From: Iodobacter sp.
GTDB lineage: Bacteria; Pseudomonadota; Gammaproteobacteria; Burkholderiales; Chitinibacteraceae
Length of the DNA: 64,000 nt
Direction of reading: 5' to 3'
Assembly: GCF_025352645.1 (NCBI RefSeq)
Contig: NZ_JANXSO010000126.1
Coordinates: forward strand, 1 to 64,000
Below the pieces are notes generated by a model, which was not told where the DNA came from, made no database searches, and saw only the letters and a program-made list of their open reading frames with translations. The position numbers and the translations under genes were made by a program. Positions 49,082-57,891 of this stretch are shown here, one piece after another. Position 1 is the first letter of the stretch. Each line of letters begins with the position of its first letter.

Positions 49082-49504
49082 GACGTGTTTCCTATCTATT
49101 CAGGTTTATATTTCTCTGCGAGCAATACAGAATCATCTTATCCGCATATTTTCACATGAATTGGCTGCGGCATGGCACATTAAAGAGTGTAAAAATGGGG
49201 AAAACAAGTTCATAAAAAATATATGCGCAAACTAATCACGACTTTATTGACAAAAATAAGCAAACCATGAACTTTACATGTAGCAATCTGCATGGAAGCA
49301 TGCAAGCTAATAACTTAGTATTTTGGCATGGTGTTGCACGGCTCTTGCCCGTGTAATTTATGCTGCATATACACCAAGTAAATAAGTAGTTGCTAATAAA
49401 GAATAGCCAGCAACCAATTTTATCTATCCAGCCCAATTAAGCGTAATATTTGCCAATTAAATATTTATTAAACATTGATAGACTGTTTAAAAAAGACAAT
49501 CACC
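49082..49504. other. intergenic region, no gene seen
   Basis: A 423-base gap. A short CACGGctcttgCCCGTG block at 49337-49353 resembles part of the repeat at 62964-62995. A 66-codon minus-strand frame at 49236-49436 lacks support. Confidence 0.4.
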
Positions 49505-49768
49505 ATGCTTGCACTCCCATCCATATGGAATATATTAATATCCAGCATAGTATTTTTCATTGCTGTTTGGTATCTACGCCGCTATTTAGATGAGCAAGGC
49601 CTGCCGAAGGGAATAACGCGCAGCCTGCTGGTGTTTATGCTGGCATCTTTAGCATCCTGTGGCACAGGCACCTTTATAGACAAAATTGCAGGTAAAAAAG
49701 CTGATCCTGCTGCTCCTACGGTGCTTAAACAACTTTTAAATGCTGCTAAGCAAAGTGCACAGGAATAG
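49505..49768 (+). CDS. small membrane protein of unknown function
   Basis: This 87-residue protein has an N-terminal hydrophobic segment (about 6-26: SIWNILISSIVFFIAVWYLR) and a second (about 40-55, ending in ASCGTG), then a Lys/Ala-rich tail. I do not recognise a family. The ATG at 49505 is chosen over a TTG at 49475. The LASCGTG stretch resembles a lipobox but is far from the N-terminus. Confidence 0.5.
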   Translation: MLALPSIWNILISSIVFFIAVWYLRRYLDEQGLPKGITRSLLVFMLASLASCGTGTFIDKIAGKKADPAAPTVLKQLLNAAKQSAQE

Positions 49769-49895
49769 ACTATCCCTTATGGGCTAAGCGAATCTATACA
49801 TTCATTTTGTACAAAATATTCCGTAGTGCCGCATAGAATGAATGGACCACGGCTTGCCACACCTTGCTCAAAGAGGTGCAGCAAGTCACCTTTAT

Positions 49896-50435
49896 TTACA
49901 TAAATAGAAAAAATCCATCTGCAAAATAAATAGCGCCGATAATCCCCATTGGCCAGGCTGCATACCAAACGGGTTTGCGTTTAAATAAGCCGGCAATAGA
50001 GCTAAGCAAAATAGCAATTTGTAAAAAAATAACCGCCAGACCAAAAGGTTTAGAATGACGCTGAGCTTGATCACGCTCGCTTTCTAGTTGTTTGGCTTTT
50101 TGCTGTATTTGTGTTTTTTCTTGCTCATACTTAGCCACTTTACTGCCGTAATCCTGTAAAGCTTGCTCAAAGTGCCGTTTAAGCTCTGGTGATGAATGAG
50201 CAGGTAAGGCCCATAAATCTAAAGCCAATTTCTCTTTTTGTAATTGATACAAATTAGCTTTAACACTTTTTGCCTGAAAAAAAGCCCATTGATCAGAGGC
50301 TTGAGTTTGGCTAATAATACTACGGGTGGAATAACCACCACCTTTAAAAGTTGATAAGGTAGCACATACAGCCAGAATAACCGTGCTAAGCGCTAAGTAA
50401 TTGAGCCAAGGGTCTTTTTTTTCTTCGGACATCAT
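49896..50435 (-). CDS. DUF4337 membrane protein
   Basis: This 179-residue protein has an N-terminal hydrophobic segment (about 12-29), a long charged coiled-coil region (about 85-125) and two C-terminal hydrophobic segments (about 132-150 and 158-176). The pieces WLNYLALSTVILAVCATLST and QASDQWAFFQAKSVKANLYQ are typical of DUF4337. Function unknown. Two adjacent ATGs are possible starts. Confidence 0.85.
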   Translation of the reverse strand: MMSEEKKDPWLNYLALSTVILAVCATLSTFKGGGYSTRSIISQTQASDQWAFFQAKSVKANLYQLQKEKLALDLWALPAHSSPELKRHFEQALQDYGSKVAKYEQEKTQIQQKAKQLESERDQAQRHSKPFGLAVIFLQIAILLSSIAGLFKRKPVWYAAWPMGIIGAIYFADGFFLFM

Positions 50436-50584
50436 TCAATTCTTTAATGTTAAATAAACAAGTACTTTGGGCCTAAAAAAACTAGTCCATTATTTTATTA
50501 GAATACATCCAGTGGCATTTCGTATTAAATCATCACGCTCCTTTATTGCAACAATGCAATGAGTTTGGGCCCTTATATCTGAAA

Positions 50585-50630
50585 GCAAAAAAAATAAAAC
50601 ACCCCATGCGATTATCTCGAATGGGGTGTA
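50585..50630 (-). terminator. terminator of the repeat-protein gene
   Basis: On the minus strand ACACCCCAT and ATGGGGTGT form a perfect 9-bp stem, followed by TTTTATTTTTTTT. Located 42 bases beyond the stop of the Asr-like gene. Confidence 0.9.
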
Positions 50631-50671
50631 GATCGGCAAAATTAGCAGCCTTATATTATTACCTTGGCATT

Positions 50672-51100
50672 TTACCCAGCAGAGGCTGCAGATGCATGCT
50701 TTTTAACTGGCGCCTTGTGCACTGCAGAGGCAGCCGATGCCGCTGAGGCATGTTTTTTAGCCTGTGCTTTTTGTACGCTAGAAGCAGTAGACGCCGCTGA
50801 GGCGTGTTTCTTAGCCTGTGCTTTTTGTACGCTAGAAGCAGCAGACGCCGCCGAGGCGTGTTTCTTAGCCTGCGCTTTTTGCACGCTAGAAGCAGCAGAC
50901 GCCGCTGAGGCGTGTTTCTTAGCCTGTGCTTTTTGTACCGCAGATGCGGCAGAGGCTTTCTTATCTACATGCTTAGTAGCTGTTGTTTTTACAGAATGCG
51001 TTTGTACTTTAACCGGTGTCGATGCCGCTTCTGCCGCCATACCGAAAGCAGTCGTTGCAACAAATACAGTAGCGGCAAGAGTTGTCAGCAGTTTGTTCAT
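50672..51100 (-). CDS. secreted Ala/Lys-rich tandem-repeat protein, Asr-like
   Basis: This 142-residue protein has a signal peptide (about residues 1-26, ending MAAEA) and a mature chain of nearly identical 18-residue units (KKHASAASAASSVQKAQA) after a short Thr/Lys lead. The composition and pattern resemble the periplasmic acid-shock protein Asr of E. coli (KAQAAKKH-type repeats). The strongly basic repeats may buffer acid or bind anionic surface; this is inference. AGGA precedes the ATG and a strong terminator follows, so it is a well-defined monocistron. Confidence 0.7.
   Translation of the reverse strand: MNKLLTTLAATVFVATTAFGMAAEAASTPVKVQTHSVKTTATKHVDKKASAASAVQKAQAKKHASAASAASSVQKAQAKKHASAASAASSVQKAQAKKHASAASTASSVQKAQAKKHASAASAASAVHKAPVKKHASAASAG
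50691..50951. repeat. 54-bp tandem repeat inside the Asr-like gene
   Basis: GAGGCGTG/GAGGCATG marks recur at 50745, 50799, 50853 and 50907, exactly 54 bases apart, with very few differences between units. Partial units flank the array. Copy number is likely to vary between strains. Confidence 0.9.
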
Positions 51101-51207
51101 GATCTGGTTTCCTGAATTTCGCTCGGTGTTGAGCGGGTAAATTCAGTATCTACTCTCTTGCTTTAGAGTTCGATATAACGTTAGTAGCGATGTGTAACCG
51201 ACTGTTT

Positions 51208-51237
51208 AAGTTAAAAAGCGGCCATGATAGGCCGCTG
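51208..51237 (-). terminator. terminator after the DUF4124-glutaredoxin gene
   Basis: On the minus strand AGCGGCC and GGCCGCT pair around a six-base loop, followed by TTTTTAA. It lies 24 bases past the stop. Confidence 0.8.
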
Positions 51238-51260
51238 TATTAAACCCATTATCAAGCCTG

Positions 51261-51716
51261 CTATTTAATCGCAGGCATGTTTTTCTTTTCTACCGGCGGA
51301 AAGCCCGCCTTACTTAAACTGGCGCCCCAAATCAATTTATCCCAAGGGCTCAGCACTTGCTTGCCGATCAATAGCACCGGCGTGCGTACGGAAAGGCTGC
51401 CTACTAAATTGATAAACTCAATCATTTGCTGCTCGGTTCGATTTGGATTTTTTAACTCATAACTGATATTGCGGCTATCTAACAACGCCACTGCATCCGC
51501 ACAGGGCTGACCGCATTCTGGCGTTACAAATAAAATCATGCTGGCTTGGGCTTGGCTCGCATTATTGCTTGGTACGCGAATCGGTCTTTCCCGCACATTT
51601 TGCCCTACTGCAGGCTGATCGGAATAATAAACATGGCCATCTGCATCACGCCATTGATAAACCTTGGCCGCAAAGCTAGGGGAGCTGAACAATAAAGCCA
51701 ATAAAAAATATTTCAT
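51261..51716 (-). CDS. DUF4124-glutaredoxin-like fusion, secreted
   Basis: This 151-residue protein has a short signal peptide (MKYFLLALLFSSPSFA), a DUF4124 segment (about 17-45: KVYQWRDADGHVYYSDQPAV) and a glutaredoxin-like domain (about 58-135) with the motif TPECGQPC in place of CPYC. RTPVLLIGKQVLSPWD corresponds to the cis-Pro loop (TPV). It may act as a periplasmic thiol oxidoreductase, but no partner is nearby. Confidence 0.85.
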   Translation of the reverse strand: MKYFLLALLFSSPSFAAKVYQWRDADGHVYYSDQPAVGQNVRERPIRVPSNNASQAQASMILFVTPECGQPCADAVALLDSRNISYELKNPNRTEQQMIEFINLVGSLSVRTPVLLIGKQVLSPWDKLIWGASLSKAGFPPVEKKNMPAIK

Positions 51717-52132
51717 ACTTAAACTCTTAGCAATCTACCTATTACAGATCAAGCATTATAGACCGCGCCCCTTTATTACTCTTATTTCAATATAAGAAAA
51801 AACTTAAACAGCGTTTCTCTTTAAGAAAGATAGCTGCCTGCATGGTTTAGCACCTGCAGCTACCGCTTATCTGTAAGCCATCGAATCTAGCCCAAGTCAT
51901 ATTGCCTCTGCTAAGCCTGCTATCCCCCAGCCAAGCCGCAGCCAGCCTCAACATCTAGATCAATCATCCAACAAAAAACCCCATTCAAACGATTGTTTTA
52001 TAAGGGTTTTCATATAAATAAACCCTATTGATTTATTAACTTATTACGCATAGCATTGATTAAATCAAACGGATTGATTTATAGAAAATCAATGGCTTGA
52101 TGCCTTTAGGCTAAACCCCTTGGAGAAAAGAA
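51717..52132. other. regulatory region upstream of frcB
   Basis: This 416-base gap has no gene. Its right third is AT-rich and holds the promoter and operator candidates described for frcB. Confidence 0.5.
52028..52093 (+). promoter_or_regulatory. candidate frcB promoter and paired operators
   Basis: TTGATT (52028-52033), a 17-base spacer and TAGCAT (52051-52056) form a possible promoter. Two similar inverted repeats follow at once: TTGATTaAATCAA (52056-52068) and ATTGATTT-n5-AAATCAAT (52073-52093). Both share the half-site ATTGATT/AATCAAT and would sit at the start of transcription. They are candidate binding sites for the ROK regulator encoded in the operon. Confidence 0.5.
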
Positions 52133-53128
52133 ATGTTGCAGACCCGTATCTCGATAGCCCTTGCCTCACTGACTTTGGCCCTACCCGTGTTTGCTAACGA
52201 ACCTGTGATTGGCTTGGTTACCAAAACTGAAACCAATCCATTTTTTGTAAAGATGAAAGAAGGCGCGGTTGTCGAGGCTAAAGCCAAGGGTGCAAAACTG
52301 CTTTCGGCCGCTGGTAAAGCCGATGGCGATAACGCAGGCCAAGTCACTGCCATTGAAAACATGATTGCGGCAGGTGCAAAAACAATTTTAATTGCTCCAA
52401 ATGATTCCAAAGCTATTGTGCCAACCATTAAAAAAGCCCGCGAAAAAGGCATTTTAATTATCGCCTTAGATAGCCCAACAGACCCAACCGATGCAACGGA
52501 TGCCCTATTTGCCACCGATAACTTTAAGGCAGGTGTCTTGATCGGCGAATACGCCAAAGCAACTTTTGCAGGCAAACCAGCCAAAATTGCCACCTTAGAT
52601 CTCTTTCCTGGCCACCCCGTAGGTGCGCAGCGCCACAATGGTTTTTTGCAAGGTTTTGGCCTGCAATCTTTTGATGCAAAAAACAATGAATTAGCCAAAC
52701 CAAGTAATGTGGTCTGTATGGCAGATAGCTTTGGCGATCAAGCCAAGGGCCAAACGGCTATGGAAAACTGCCTGCAAAAAAATCCTGATATCAATTTGGT
52801 TTACACCATCAATGAGCCAGCAGCAGCGGGTGCATTTAATGCGCTTAAAAAAGCCGGTAAAGAAAAAAGTGTGCTGATTGTTTCCGTAGATGGCGGCTGC
52901 CAAGGGATTAAAGATTTAAAGAATGGAAAAATCGCCGCCACCTCGCAGCAATACCCATTAAAAATGGCCGCAATGGGCGTGGCTGCGGGCATTGAATACG
53001 CCAAGACTGGCAAAAAACCGGCTGGCTACACCGATACCGGCGTGATGCTGATTGCGGCCAAGCCTGTGGCTGGCATTGAAAGCAAAGATAGTAAAACCGG
53101 CATGGATCTGTGCTGGGGCAATAAATAA
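52133..53128 (+). CDS. frcB: fructose ABC transporter substrate-binding protein
   Basis: This 331-residue periplasmic binding protein has a signal peptide (MLQTRISIALASLTLALPVFA) and a Peripla_BP_4 fold. It closely resembles Sinorhizobium FrcB: GLVTKTETNPFFVKMKEGA, KADGDNAGQVTAIENMIAAG, VYTINEPAAAGAFNALKKAG and LIVSVDGGCQGIKDLKNG. It binds fructose (possibly also ribose or mannose) and feeds FrcC/FrcA. GGAG precedes the ATG. Confidence 0.88.
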   Translation: MLQTRISIALASLTLALPVFANEPVIGLVTKTETNPFFVKMKEGAVVEAKAKGAKLLSAAGKADGDNAGQVTAIENMIAAGAKTILIAPNDSKAIVPTIKKAREKGILIIALDSPTDPTDATDALFATDNFKAGVLIGEYAKATFAGKPAKIATLDLFPGHPVGAQRHNGFLQGFGLQSFDAKNNELAKPSNVVCMADSFGDQAKGQTAMENCLQKNPDINLVYTINEPAAAGAFNALKKAGKEKSVLIVSVDGGCQGIKDLKNGKIAATSQQYPLKMAAMGVAAGIEYAKTGKKPAGYTDTGVMLIAAKPVAGIESKDSKTGMDLCWGNK

Positions 53129-53222
53129 TCCTGCCTTAATCATAAGAACCGAGCGTTGTAGATATTCTCTATAGCGCTCGGCTTTAGCTAATCCAATTAT
53201 AAAAAACACTGAGGAGCGTTAT

Positions 53223-54182
53223 ATGCCGAGTTGGAAAGAAAACATCCCTTCAATCGGCACCCTAGGGCCATTTTTGGCGCTATTACTCGCCTGCACTTTT
53301 TTCTCATTCCAAAGCGAGCAGTTTTTAACGGGAGCCAATTTTTCGCTGATTTTGCAGCAGATTATGGTGGTTGGGCTAATTGCAATTGGCCAAACCTTAA
53401 TTATTCTTACCGCTGGGATCGATCTATCCTGCGGCATGGTAATGGCGCTAGGTGGCGTGGTCATGACCAAAGTAGCGCATGATTTTGGCCTGCACCCCAG
53501 CTTAGCCATCGGTCTTGGTTTAGCAGTAACTGCTGGCTTTGGCCTGATTAATGGCTTACTGGTTACTCGGATTAAGCTACCACCGTTTATTGTGACCTTA
53601 GGCACGATGAATATTGCATTTGCAATTACCCAGCTCTATTCAGGATCGCAAACCATTACCGATCTCCCCGCCAGCATGACTTTTTTGGGTAACACTTTTA
53701 ATCTGGGCCAAACCCAAGTGGCCTATGGCACGGTGCTGATGCTGATTTGCTATGCATTAAGCTGGATCTGGCTGCGAGAAACCGCGGCAGGCCGGCATAT
53801 CTACGCCGTTGGCAATAATCCTGAAGCTACCCGCCTAACCGGCATCCCCACTCATAGAGTGATTTTAATGGTGTACGTGCTGGCGGGGCTTTGCTACGGC
53901 GTGGCGTCGCTTTTATCTGTGGCGCGTACTGGTGTGGGCGACCCTAATGCAGGGCAAACCGAAAACCTAGATGCAATTACCGCCGTGGTACTGGGTGGCG
54001 CCAGCTTATTTGGTGGCCGTGGCGTGGTACTTGGCTCCTTAATCGGCGCAATGATTGTCGGTGTGTTTCGTAATGGCCTCACCCTGATGGGGGTCTCATC
54101 GGTTTATCAAATTCTGATTACCGGCATTTTGGTTATTCTTGCCGTTGCTACCGATCAACTCTCCAGAAAAGGTGGCCGCTAA
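53223..54182 (+). CDS. frcC: fructose ABC transporter permease
   Basis: This 319-residue inner-membrane permease of the ribose/xylose/fructose class (BPD_transp_2) has about eight to ten hydrophobic segments. Family marks: LIAIGQTLIILTAGIDLSCG, RIKLPPFIVTLGTMNIAFAI, and AGRHIYAVGNNPEATRLTGI. GAGGAGC lies upstream. Its stop overlaps the frcA start by one base. Confidence 0.92.
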   Translation: MPSWKENIPSIGTLGPFLALLLACTFFSFQSEQFLTGANFSLILQQIMVVGLIAIGQTLIILTAGIDLSCGMVMALGGVVMTKVAHDFGLHPSLAIGLGLAVTAGFGLINGLLVTRIKLPPFIVTLGTMNIAFAITQLYSGSQTITDLPASMTFLGNTFNLGQTQVAYGTVLMLICYALSWIWLRETAAGRHIYAVGNNPEATRLTGIPTHRVILMVYVLAGLCYGVASLLSVARTGVGDPNAGQTENLDAITAVVLGGASLFGGRGVVLGSLIGAMIVGVFRNGLTLMGVSSVYQILITGILVILAVATDQLSRKGGR

Positions 54183-54988
54183 TGAGCCCGCATCCAGAAC
54201 ACAATGCCCGGCCTTTGGTGATTCAAGCCAAAGGTTTAGTGAAACGCTACGGCCAAGTCACGGCCTTAGATGGCGCTGATTTCGAACTACGTGCAGGGGA
54301 AATTCTTGCGGTTATTGGGGATAATGGCGCGGGCAAATCCTCCCTGATTAAGGCTTTATCAGGCGCCATTACGCCCGATAGCGGCGATATTTTTTTGGAT
54401 GGGCAAAGCGTTTGCTTTAAAAGCCCAATCGAAGCCCGCCGTGCAGGCATCGAAACCGTTTACCAAGATCTCGCCGTTGCCCCCGCCATGACCATCGCAG
54501 AAAACTTATTTATGGGCAGAGAAATCCGCCGCGCTGGTTTGTTGGGCAGCCTGGGGTTTTTAGATAAAAAGCGCATGTTAAATGACAGCATCGCCTATAT
54601 GCAGGAGCTAAAAATTGGCATCCGCTCCATGACTCAGGCGGTAGAAACGTTATCTGGCGGCCAGCGTCAAGGGGTGGCGGTGGCACGCGCTGCCGCCTTT
54701 GCCCGTCATGTGGTCATTATGGATGAGCCCACCGCAGCACTGGGGGTAAAAGAAGGCAATATGGTGCTAGAGCTGATCCGCAATGTGCGCGATCGAGGCT
54801 TACCCGTAGTGCTAATCAGCCACAATATGCCGCATGTGTTTGAAATAGCCGATCGCATCCACGTTGCCCGTTTAGGGCGCAGAGCCGCTGTACTCAACCC
54901 TAAGGCCATCACCATGAGTGATGCCGTAGCGGTGATGACCGGCGCCATGAAGCCAGAGGATATCCCCACAGAGTGGCTAGCACACTAG
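54182..54988 (+). CDS. frcA: fructose ABC transporter ATP-binding protein
   Basis: This 268-residue ATPase has a single ABC domain: Walker A in GDNGAGKSSLIKAL (about 47-60), signature LSGGQRQGVAVARAA (about 158-172) and Walker B in HVVIMDEPTAALG. It is half the size of the usual duplicated RbsA/XylG-type ATPase, as in FrcA, so two copies would be needed per transporter. Confidence 0.9.
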   Translation: MSPHPEHNARPLVIQAKGLVKRYGQVTALDGADFELRAGEILAVIGDNGAGKSSLIKALSGAITPDSGDIFLDGQSVCFKSPIEARRAGIETVYQDLAVAPAMTIAENLFMGREIRRAGLLGSLGFLDKKRMLNDSIAYMQELKIGIRSMTQAVETLSGGQRQGVAVARAAAFARHVVIMDEPTAALGVKEGNMVLELIRNVRDRGLPVVLISHNMPHVFEIADRIHVARLGRRAAVLNPKAITMSDAVAVMTGAMKPEDIPTEWLAH

Positions 54989-55011
54989 GCCAGTAGCACA
55001 GGAGAAGCAGT

Positions 55012-55467
55012 ATGCTAAAAGGAATAGACCCGCTACTCACACCAGAGTTACTTAAGGTGTTAGCAGAGATGGGGCATGGCAATGAAATTGTGATTGCAGA
55101 TGCTAACTTTACCGCCGCCTCACTGGCCGTAGGCAAGCCATTGATTTATCTTTCTGGTGTGGGGGTTGCCCGTGCAGTAAACGCAATTATCAGCCTACTG
55201 CCCCTAGATCAAGACGTAAGCCATCCCATTGCCTATATGCAAGTCAGCCACCAAGCCACAGGCTGGTGCAGTGCATTACAAAAACAGGTCATTACCGAGC
55301 TAAACTATGCAGGCCATGCGCTAGCAGGGCAATACGAGGCATTAGAGCGATTTGCTTTCTATGAGCGCGTCAAGCAAGCTTACGCCATTGTGTTAACTGC
55401 CGAATTACAGCCTTACAGCAACTTCATCTTAAAAAAAGGAGTGATTGGTGAGCCTCTCGCCGGATAA
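55012..55467 (+). CDS. RbsD/FucU-family sugar mutarotase
   Basis: This 151-residue protein has the RbsD/FucU pattern: MLKGIDPLLTPELLKVLAEM then GHGNEIVIADANFTAASL. The family interconverts ring forms or anomers of imported sugars (ribose, fucose). Here it would act on the sugar brought in by FrcBCA; its specificity cannot be read. AGGAGA precedes the ATG. The 3' end overlaps the ROK gene by 20 bases. Confidence 0.88.
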   Translation: MLKGIDPLLTPELLKVLAEMGHGNEIVIADANFTAASLAVGKPLIYLSGVGVARAVNAIISLLPLDQDVSHPIAYMQVSHQATGWCSALQKQVITELNYAGHALAGQYEALERFAFYERVKQAYAIVLTAELQPYSNFILKKGVIGEPLAG

Positions 55468-56683
55468 CAGCAGCGCCTCTACAAACAAGCTCAAACCCAG
55501 AGGCTCTTCACAAGGGGGAATGCGCCAGTACAACGAGCGCGTTGTATTGCAAGCCATTCGCTTGAATGGCCAGATCTCTGGGGCAGAAATCGCCAGATTA
55601 ACCCACTTAACTGCGCAAGCTATTTCTCTGATCACCAAGCGTTTAATCGATGACGAGCTGCTAATCAAAGAAACCCCGCAGCGCGGTAAAGTGGGCCAGC
55701 CATCGGTGCCGCTTGCGCTCAACCCCAATGGGGCGTTTGCAATTGGGGTAAAAGTGGGGCGGCGCAGCTTAGATATTTTGCTGGTGGATTTTAGCGGCGC
55801 GGTGCGCGAGCGCTGGAACTTAAGCTATGACTTTGCCGATCCTAGCCAAATCTTGGGCCATATCAGCGAGTGCCTAGCCAAAATCAAACACACGCTAGGT
55901 GCAAAGCTGTGGGAGCGCATACAGGGCATAGGCATTGCTGCACCACTACATATGGGCGGCTGGCAACAACTACTCGGCCTTGATGCCGAGGTGGTGGCAC
56001 GCTGGGAGCGCTTTCAACTCAAAGAAGAAATTGCCACGCTAACCGGCTTACCGGTGCAAACGCTTAAAGACACCACCGCCGCCTGTGTGGCCGAATTAGT
56101 AGCAGGGCGTGGGCGCGATATGTGTAACTTTGTTTACGTGTTTGTAGATACCTTTATTGGCGGCGGCCTAGTGCTAGATAGCCATTTACATCTGGGTAAG
56201 CATGGTAATGCCGGTGCATTAGGCTCTTTGCCACTGGGGCTAAACGGTAGCGGAAAACACAGCCCGCAGTTATTGAATGTGGCATCGTTATTTAAACTAG
56301 AAAGCCGGTTTATTGCCGCAGGCTTAGATGGCCGCGCCACTAGCGATGAGCGGGCCGTTAGCCCAGAATACTGGCCACATACCGAAGCATGGATTGCAGA
56401 AACAGCCCCACCTATTGCCTTTGCCATGCTCAATAGCACTTGCCTGCTCGATTTAGAAGGCGTGATTGTTGACGGCTGCTTTTGTAGCGCAGTAAAAGAA
56501 GCACTGATCGCTGCCGTTGAAGCGGCTATGCAAGATTTTAACTGGGAAGGTATTGTTGCACCGCAAGTATTCGCGGGCACGATAGGCTCGGACGCCAGAG
56601 CACTAGGCGGAGCTTTGCTGCCGCTCTACGCCAACTTCGCCCCCGACCGAGATCTATTTTTAAAACTAGACGATGCCCTGTAA
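55448..56683 (+). CDS. ROK-family transcriptional regulator
   Basis: This 411-residue protein has an N-terminal MarR-type winged HTH (about 25-85: RQYNERVVLQAIRLNGQISG then AEIARLTHLTAQAISLITKR) and a C-terminal ROK sugar-sensing domain (about 95-405). The GTG at 55448 is preferred, with GGAG six bases upstream; a TTG one codon earlier is too close. The ROK zinc-binding CXCGXXGCXE motif is not evident (the region reads LGKHGNAGALGSLPLG), as in other non-zinc members. Probably represses the frc operon in the absence of sugar. Confidence 0.88.
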   Translation: MSLSPDNSSASTNKLKPRGSSQGGMRQYNERVVLQAIRLNGQISGAEIARLTHLTAQAISLITKRLIDDELLIKETPQRGKVGQPSVPLALNPNGAFAIGVKVGRRSLDILLVDFSGAVRERWNLSYDFADPSQILGHISECLAKIKHTLGAKLWERIQGIGIAAPLHMGGWQQLLGLDAEVVARWERFQLKEEIATLTGLPVQTLKDTTAACVAELVAGRGRDMCNFVYVFVDTFIGGGLVLDSHLHLGKHGNAGALGSLPLGLNGSGKHSPQLLNVASLFKLESRFIAAGLDGRATSDERAVSPEYWPHTEAWIAETAPPIAFAMLNSTCLLDLEGVIVDGCFCSAVKEALIAAVEAAMQDFNWEGIVAPQVFAGTIGSDARALGGALLPLYANFAPDRDLFLKLDDAL

Positions 56684-56970
56684 GGCCACGACTTAAGCTA
56701 TTTAACTCATATTACACACCAAGACTCTTTGTCCACGAAAAACACTAAATACACAAAAAAACGGATCAAACAGCAGTAATCTCCCGCTGCTTTTATCATG
56801 ATGCGTAGATCAGTTACTTCATAACGATTTGATATTAAATATATTTATCTAAATCAATCAAAAATCAATAGTCATGCTGCATCTGTTCGTACTTTTTGTG
56901 TTTTTAGTGGGCGGCATATTGTTTGACCTTACTGCGTAACATCATCCATTTAAAACTCACAAAGAGCATC
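56684..56970. other. spacer between the ROK gene and the fructokinase gene
   Basis: A 287-base gap largely taken by a CCACGAAAAACAC-family repeat. Within its core at 56826-56870 are ATTTGAT and two AAATCAAT/AATCAAT half-sites, like those before frcB. Confidence 0.5.
56733..56910. repeat. CCACGAAAAACAC-family inverted repeat
   Basis: CCACGAAAAACACTAAATAC (56733-56752) and TTTTTGTGTTTTTAGTGG (56893-56910) are imperfect inverted arms around an AT-rich core. Downstream ACCTTACTGCGTAACATC (56926-56943) also occurs, slightly altered, beyond the arms at 26353 and 41180. Confidence 0.75.
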
Positions 56971-57891
56971 ATGAATCAGCCCAACTCCTCCCCCCTGCCC
57001 CGCTTTATTGCTGCTGGGGAAGCGCTCACCGATATGATTAAAACCGAAGGCAACCATTGGCAAAGTAAAGTTGGCGGCTCTACTTGGAATGTCAGCCGTG
57101 TACTCGCCAGCTTAGGCGTAGCCAGTGCTTTTGCTGGGGCTATCAGTAAGGATTGTTTTGGCCAAGATTTATACCAAGCATCTAGCGAAGCGGGTTTAGA
57201 TTTGCGCTTTTTACAGCAGCTAGATAAATCCCCCTTGCTGGCGATTGTGCCTGCCGCTCACCCACCACAATATTTTTTTATTGGAGACAACTCAGCAGAT
57301 TTATATTTTGCCCCAGAAGCTCTACCGGCTGGTTGGCAAAACGCGGTAAGTTGGGTGCATTTTGGTGGCATCAGCTTAGCCCGCCAGCCGCTAGGCAAAC
57401 GCTTACTCGCCTTAGCGGTGGAGCTTAAGCAGCTTGGCGTTAAAATCAGCTATGACCCCAATTTTAGAGTTTTGATGGATCAAGACTACGACGCCACATT
57501 CAAAGCCATGAGCCAGCTAGCCAATGTGATCAAGGTATCTGATGAAGACTTAATAGGCTTATTTCGTAGCAATGACATCGATAACGCATTAAAAACGCTC
57601 ATCAGTTGGAACCCACAAGCCAGCATTCTGTATACCCGTGGCGCAGACGGAGCATCTTTAATCACGCCCGACACCATCGTAATCAGCACGGCAATTGAGG
57701 TGAGTGTGGCCGATACAGTAGGAGCAGGGGATGCCTCAATCGGCGGGCTAATCTATAGCATGATAACTTGGCCAGAGCGCGAAGCAGGCGAGCATTTACG
57801 CTTTGCCATCGCCAGCGGAGCAGCGGCCTGCATGCACCACGGCGCCAGCCCGCCTAGCCTAGAAAGCATACAAGGGCTGTATTTGGATTAA
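56971..57891 (+). CDS. PfkB-family fructokinase
   Basis: This 306-residue sugar kinase has the PfkB signature DTVGAGDASIGGLIYSM near the C-terminus (about 248-264, catalytic Asp in GAGD) and the N-terminal GGSTWNVSRVLASLG. It would phosphorylate fructose brought in by FrcBCA; frcK plays this role in Sinorhizobium though from another family. AAGAGC lies upstream of the ATG at 56971; the frame open from 56923 passes through repeat DNA. Its 3' end overlaps the convergent coiled-coil gene by four bases. Confidence 0.88.
   Translation: MNQPNSSPLPRFIAAGEALTDMIKTEGNHWQSKVGGSTWNVSRVLASLGVASAFAGAISKDCFGQDLYQASSEAGLDLRFLQQLDKSPLLAIVPAAHPPQYFFIGDNSADLYFAPEALPAGWQNAVSWVHFGGISLARQPLGKRLLALAVELKQLGVKISYDPNFRVLMDQDYDATFKAMSQLANVIKVSDEDLIGLFRSNDIDNALKTLISWNPQASILYTRGADGASLITPDTIVISTAIEVSVADTVGAGDASIGGLIYSMITWPEREAGEHLRFAIASGAAACMHHGASPPSLESIQGLYLD

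Noticed and set aside
49236..49436. 66-codon minus-strand reading frame after xthA
   Set aside because: No ribosome site or recognisable domain; overlaps a repeat-like stretch.
50664..51140. Long plus-strand frame opposite the Asr-like gene (Cys/Ala-rich repeats)
   Set aside because: It is the antisense reading of the 54-bp repeats; the minus-strand gene has a signal peptide, ribosome site and terminator.
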